The notes under the pieces are model-generated. The model did not search any database, was not told the DNA's origin, and worked only from the letters and a program-made list of their open reading frames with translations. Shown here piece after piece: positions 8,161-10,948 of a stretch of DNA of 10,948 bases. The translations under genes and the position numbers were made by a program. How positions within the stretch are numbered: position 1 is the first letter of the stretch; each line of letters starts with the position of its first letter. Source of the DNA: Actinosomnolentus pattersoniae (SeqCode) (lineage in GTDB: Bacteria; Actinomycetota; UBA4738); assembly GCA_013817655.1 (NCBI GenBank), contig JACDCJ010000047.1, positions 1 through 10,948 of the forward strand. Direction: 5' to 3'.

Positions 8161-9401
8161 GAGTTGAGGTAGGCGGTCTGCTCCGCGCTCAGGCTGTCGA
8201 TCGCCAACCCCATAGCGGCGAGCTTCAGTCGGGCGACGTCCCGATCGATCTCATCCGGGACCCCATAGACCCGCGCCTCGAGCTCCTCGTGGTTCTGGAC
8301 CACCCACTCCACCGACAGCGCCTGGTTGGCGAACGACATGTCCATGACGGCGGCCGGATGCCCCTCCGCCGCGGCGAGGTTGATCAGTCGGCCCTCGCCC
8401 AAGAGGTTCAGCCGGCGCCCATCGGGGAGCGTGTACTCCTCGACGAACTCGCGCACACGTCGAACGCTTGTGGCGAGCTCCGCGAGACCCAGCTTGTCGA
8501 TCTCCACGTCGAAGTGACCGGAGTTGGCCATCACGGCTCCGTCCCTCATGGCCTCGAAGTGCTCCCTTCGCAGGACGCCCGTGTCTCCAGTGACGGTGAC
8601 GAACACCTCACCAACTCGAGCGGCCTCCCGCATCGGCATCACCTCGTACCCCTCCATGGCGGCCTCGAGCGCCGGGAGTGGGTCGACCTCCGTCACGATC
8701 ACCCGCGCCCCCATCCCTCGAGCGCGCGACGCGACTCCCCGCCCGCACATCCCGTACCCACCGATTACCACCGTCCGGCCGGCGAGCAGCAGGTTCGTCG
8801 CCCGGATGACGCCGTCCACGGTGGACTGGCCCGTGCCGAATCGGTTGTCGAACAGGTGCTTGGTGTTCGCGTCGTTGATGGCGACCACCGGGTACGCGAG
8901 GATCCCCTGCTCGGCCATGGCCCGAAGGCGGATCACGCCCGTCGTGGTCTCCTCCGTCCCGCCGAGGAGCTCCGCGAGCTGCGCCTTGCGCTCCCTGTGC
9001 AGCAGGGTCACCAGGTCGCAGCCGTCGTCCATGGTCAGATGGGGATGGTGGTCGAGCACCTGATTGATGTGCCGGTAGTAGGTCTCGTTGTCCTCCCCCT
9101 TGATGGCGTAGACGTCCACGCCGTCGAGGTCCTCACAAAGGGCCGCCGCGGTGTCGTCCTGCGTGGAGAGCGGGTTCGACGCGCAGAGCGCGACGTCGGC
9201 GCCACCGGCGACCAACGTGCGGATCAGGTTCGCGGTCTCCGTCGTGACGTGAAGGCACGCCGCTATCCGGATTCCGTCGAGTGGTCGCTCCTTCTCGAAC
9301 CGCTCGCGGATCAGCGCGAGTACGCGCATCTCCTGATCGGCCCACTCGATCCTCGTCCGGCCGGCCTCCGCCAGCCCCAAGTCCTTCACGTCACAATCCA
9401 C
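8142..9401 (-). CDS. ahcY: Adenosylhomocysteinase, short (archaeal/Thermotoga-like) type
   Basis: NAD-dependent hydrolysis of S-adenosylhomocysteine to homocysteine and adenosine, relieving product inhibition of methyltransferases. The 419-aa product has HVTTET (His51, Thr53, Glu55), NPLSTQDD (76-83), MDDGCDL (Asp126), EETTTGV (150-156), NDANTK with Lys181, FDN with Asp185/Asn186, the dinucleotide loop GYGMCGRG (215-222), NSGHFDVEID (His296) and NLAAAEGHP. It lacks the roughly 40-residue insertion of many bacterial enzymes and the C-terminal K-x3-Y-x-Y tail that closes the NAD pocket, ending YLNSWEQGT. The residue matching human Cys195 is Thr190. GTG 9401 is preceded by GAGGAGG with an 8-nt spacer. 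It starts 16 nt after the phosphorylase stop, so it is in one operon with it. Hydrolysis of S-inosylhomocysteine is an alternative, but Glu55 matches human Glu59 and favours an adenosyl substrate. Confidence 0.95.
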   Translation of the reverse strand: MDCDVKDLGLAEAGRTRIEWADQEMRVLALIRERFEKERPLDGIRIAACLHVTTETANLIRTLVAGGADVALCASNPLSTQDDTAAALCEDLDGVDVYAIKGEDNETYYRHINQVLDHHPHLTMDDGCDLVTLLHRERKAQLAELLGGTEETTTGVIRLRAMAEQGILAYPVVAINDANTKHLFDNRFGTGQSTVDGVIRATNLLLAGRTVVIGGYGMCGRGVASRARGMGARVIVTEVDPLPALEAAMEGYEVMPMREAARVGEVFVTVTGDTGVLRREHFEAMRDGAVMANSGHFDVEIDKLGLAELATSVRRVREFVEEYTLPDGRRLNLLGEGRLINLAAAEGHPAAVMDMSFANQALSVEWVVQNHEELEARVYGVPDEIDRDVARLKLAAMGLAIDSLSAEQTAYLNSWEQGT

Positions 9402-9409
9402 GATTCACG

Positions 9410-9416
9410 CCTCCTC
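9410..9416 (-). promoter_or_regulatory. ahcY: Ribosome binding site of ahcY
   Basis: GAGGAGG on the - strand, 8 nt before GTG 9401, in the 16-nt gap after the phosphorylase stop codon. It fixes the GTG start. Confidence 0.75.
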
Positions 9417-9417
9417 G

Positions 9418-10338
9418 TCACGGTGTTTCCGGGTTCGCCTCGCCGGGCCCCATCGTGACCGGTCCCCCGGCATCTGCCAACCGGGGGACGACCGAGCTCA
9501 GGACGGTACGAAGCGCCGCCGCGCCCGCGCCCGCCGCTCGCAGGACGTCCGCGTGGGTTGCCGGCGTGCCCGCCGAGTTCGCGATGCACGACACGCCCAT
9601 CACCGACATGCCGAGCGCCACGGCGGCGACCGCCTCGGGAACGGTGGACATCCCCACCGCCGAGGCACCCAAGCGCCTCAGCATGGCGGTCTCCGCCGGG
9701 GTCTCGTAGGACGGGCCGGACAGGGCCACGTAGACGCCCCGCCGGACGGTGACGCCCTGGCTCCGTGCCGCATCCTCGAACGCTCGAACGAGCGCCGGGT
9801 CGTACACGCGAGAGACGTCCACGAAGGCAGGCAGACCGTCCGCGAAACGCCAGCCGAAGAGGGGGTTCACGCCCATCAGGTTGATGTGGTCTTCGATCGC
9901 CATCAGGCTTCCGGCGGGAAACCCCGGGACAAGACCTCCGGCGGCGTTGGTGAGCAGGAGCGTTCGGGCCCCGAGATTCGCGGCCAGGCGGGAGAGGAGG
10001 GTGGTCGCGGCGATGCCGTGGCCCTCGTAGTAGTGGACTCGCCCGCGGAACACGGCGACCGGGACGCCGTACAGGCGCCCGATCAGGAGCCGCCCGGCAT
10101 GCCCCGGAACGCCCGCTCCGGGAAATCCGGGAAGGCCTTCGAAGGCGAACTCCCGTTCCACCTCCACGTCACCCGTGACGGCATCTCCGAGCCCCGACCC
10201 CAGCACGAGCGCGAGCAACGGTTGCAGGGAGCACTGTTCGCGCACGAGAGCCGCGCCCTCGGCCGCATAGGAATCTCCAGGCCCCGGAGGCGACGTCGGT
10301 TCGGGCAAGGAGCCGGCCATGGGTGAAGGCATGCTCAC
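9418..10338 (-). CDS. Purine nucleoside phosphorylase, trimeric 6-oxopurine type (PNP-I)
   Basis: Phosphorolysis of inosine or guanosine to the free base and ribose-1-phosphate in purine salvage. The 306-aa product has the phosphate loop LGSGLG (46-51), PGHAG (78-82), FRGRVHYYEGH (97-107), TNAAGG (130-135), EDHINLMGVNPL (149-160), SGPSYETPAE with Glu212, VGMSTVPE and Asn254 in CIANSAG. The Glu and Asn pair is what distinguishes 6-oxopurine phosphorylases from methylthioadenosine phosphorylases, which carry Asp in place of the Asn. An unconserved Pro-rich stretch of about 20 residues precedes the domain. The start is GTG 10338, whose GTGA overlaps the TGA of the upstream gene by 4 nt; AAGGAG lies 11 nt before it. 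ATG codons at 10332 and 10320 are later alternatives. Its operon position before ahcY suggests handling of nucleoside released from the methyl cycle. Confidence 0.93.
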   Translation of the reverse strand: MSMPSPMAGSLPEPTSPPGPGDSYAAEGAALVREQCSLQPLLALVLGSGLGDAVTGDVEVEREFAFEGLPGFPGAGVPGHAGRLLIGRLYGVPVAVFRGRVHYYEGHGIAATTLLSRLAANLGARTLLLTNAAGGLVPGFPAGSLMAIEDHINLMGVNPLFGWRFADGLPAFVDVSRVYDPALVRAFEDAARSQGVTVRRGVYVALSGPSYETPAETAMLRRLGASAVGMSTVPEAVAAVALGMSVMGVSCIANSAGTPATHADVLRAAGAGAAALRTVLSSVVPRLADAGGPVTMGPGEANPETP

Positions 10339-10948
10339 CGACGAAGGCGCTCCTTGAGGCCCATGAGTACGGGCACGGGAGTTGGATCGATGCCCCGTGC
10401 GAGCCCCAGATACGTGCTCGTGAAGTCCCCGAGCATGATGAGGGAGAATAGGATGTCCATGGGATCGGGCCCGGGCGCGGAGACCTCACGCCCCTCGAGC
10501 CCCGCCTCGGCGATGACGTCCAAGGTCGCATCGACACGGGCCGCGATCCGCGGATGCTCCGCGGCATGGCGCAGGACCACTACCCCGTAGGGGGTCCCGG
10601 TCGACGGCGACCAGCCCTCCACGTCGTTGTGGTCGAGCTCGGGCAGGACTGCGTGGAAGGCCGGGACCTTGGCGTTCTCGTTCATCTGCGTCTTCCAGCG
10701 GAGCGCCGGGGCCTCGGCCAGGCCCTCGGACCCCCAGATCAGCGGCGTCCGCCCAAGCAGCCACACCGCGAGGGCCTTCGCAACGTTCCTGTCCACGGGG
10801 ACATCGGCGCTCAACGAGCGGGCCAGGGAGTCGAGGCTTTCTGCCGCTCTGGCCACGTCATAGGCCGCCGGAGGGATGAGTCCCATGATGTCGAGCAGCC
10901 CGATCGGTGCCGCCGCCAGGTACCCGAGCGCCGCCCTGGGGACTGGGA
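10335..10948 (-). CDS. Bifunctional phosphoglucose/phosphomannose isomerase, C-terminal part (5' end outside window)
   Basis: Interconverts fructose-6-phosphate with glucose-6-phosphate and with mannose-6-phosphate, feeding glycolysis and GDP-mannose synthesis. The frame is open to the window edge, so the ATG at 10886 is internal. The residues just before it (PVPRAALGYLAAAPIGLLDI) match the R-x-A-L-G-Y-L stretch seen in this family. The visible 204 residues include the second SIS half with NENAKVPAFHAVLPELDHNDVEGW; the Glu after Asn and the His of HND correspond to the proton-transfer base and ring-opening His of the crenarchaeal PGI/PMI. A Lys in LMGLKERL at the C-terminus is also conserved. 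The TGA stop overlaps the GTG of the phosphorylase. In Actinomycetota this gene commonly sits between a phosphomannomutase gene and ahcY, which fits the arrangement here. Confidence 0.88.
   Translation of the reverse strand, partial: PVPRAALGYLAAAPIGLLDIMGLIPPAAYDVARAAESLDSLARSLSADVPVDRNVAKALAVWLLGRTPLIWGSEGLAEAPALRWKTQMNENAKVPAFHAVLPELDHNDVEGWSPSTGTPYGVVVLRHAAEHPRIAARVDATLDVIAEAGLEGREVSAPGPDPMDILFSLIMLGDFTSTYLGLARGIDPTPVPVLMGLKERLRR

Noticed and set aside
8115..9458. A 447-codon open frame on the + strand opposite ahcY
   Set aside because: Antisense shadow of ahcY; the - strand frame carries all the AhcY motifs and a good Shine-Dalgarno.

Overview
The window is about 11 kb of compact, high-GC DNA with frequent GTG/TTG starts and short or overlapping gene junctions. 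Gene content and order (phosphoglucose/phosphomannose isomerase, purine nucleoside phosphorylase, adenosylhomocysteinase, ComF, ribosome hibernation factor, response regulator, SecA, release factor 2) suggest a bacterial chromosome. The best guess is an uncultured, deep-branching member of the Actinomycetota. This is inference from gene order and protein flavour, and no rRNA is present to settle it. I see no mobile elements, CRISPR arrays, tRNAs or phage genes, so this is a core-genome region.

Layout. A single + strand gene fragment at the left edge (1-1344) encodes the C-terminal part of a YfhO-type polytopic membrane protein. Everything else is on the - strand. Read in the direction of transcription (right to left) it runs: C-terminal part of a bifunctional PGI/PMI (10335-10948), purine nucleoside phosphorylase (9418-10338, 4-nt overlap), short-type adenosylhomocysteinase (8142-9401), an unrecognised protein (7399-8160, overlapping start), ComF (6604-7347), a gene-free leader of about 210 nt that can fold into a compact RNA with a pseudoknot (about 6429-6603), a short ribosome hibernation factor (6026-6394), a NarL/LuxR-type response regulator (5296-5982), a short intergenic region with a perfect TATAAT box, secA (2465-5167) and prfB (1345-2461). 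prfB carries a canonical programmed +1 frameshift, and its full-length product is seen only if the shift is applied.

How the genes fit together. The right-hand block links sugar-phosphate isomerisation, purine nucleoside phosphorolysis and S-adenosylhomocysteine turnover; the phosphorylase can dispose of nucleoside derived from the hydrolase product. The middle block (ComF, structured RNA, HPF, response regulator) looks like a stress or stationary-phase unit, and the RNA is best explained as a member of the raiA ncRNA class known upstream of raiA/hpf genes. The left block (secA-prfB) is housekeeping: protein export and translation termination.

The most interesting items are the structured RNA before hpf, the prfB recoding site together with a Phe-to-Tyr change in the RF2 stop-codon recognition tripeptide, the C-terminally short AhcY beside a 6-oxopurine-type phosphorylase, and the unrecognised beta-rich protein. 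No radically new multi-gene system is evident.
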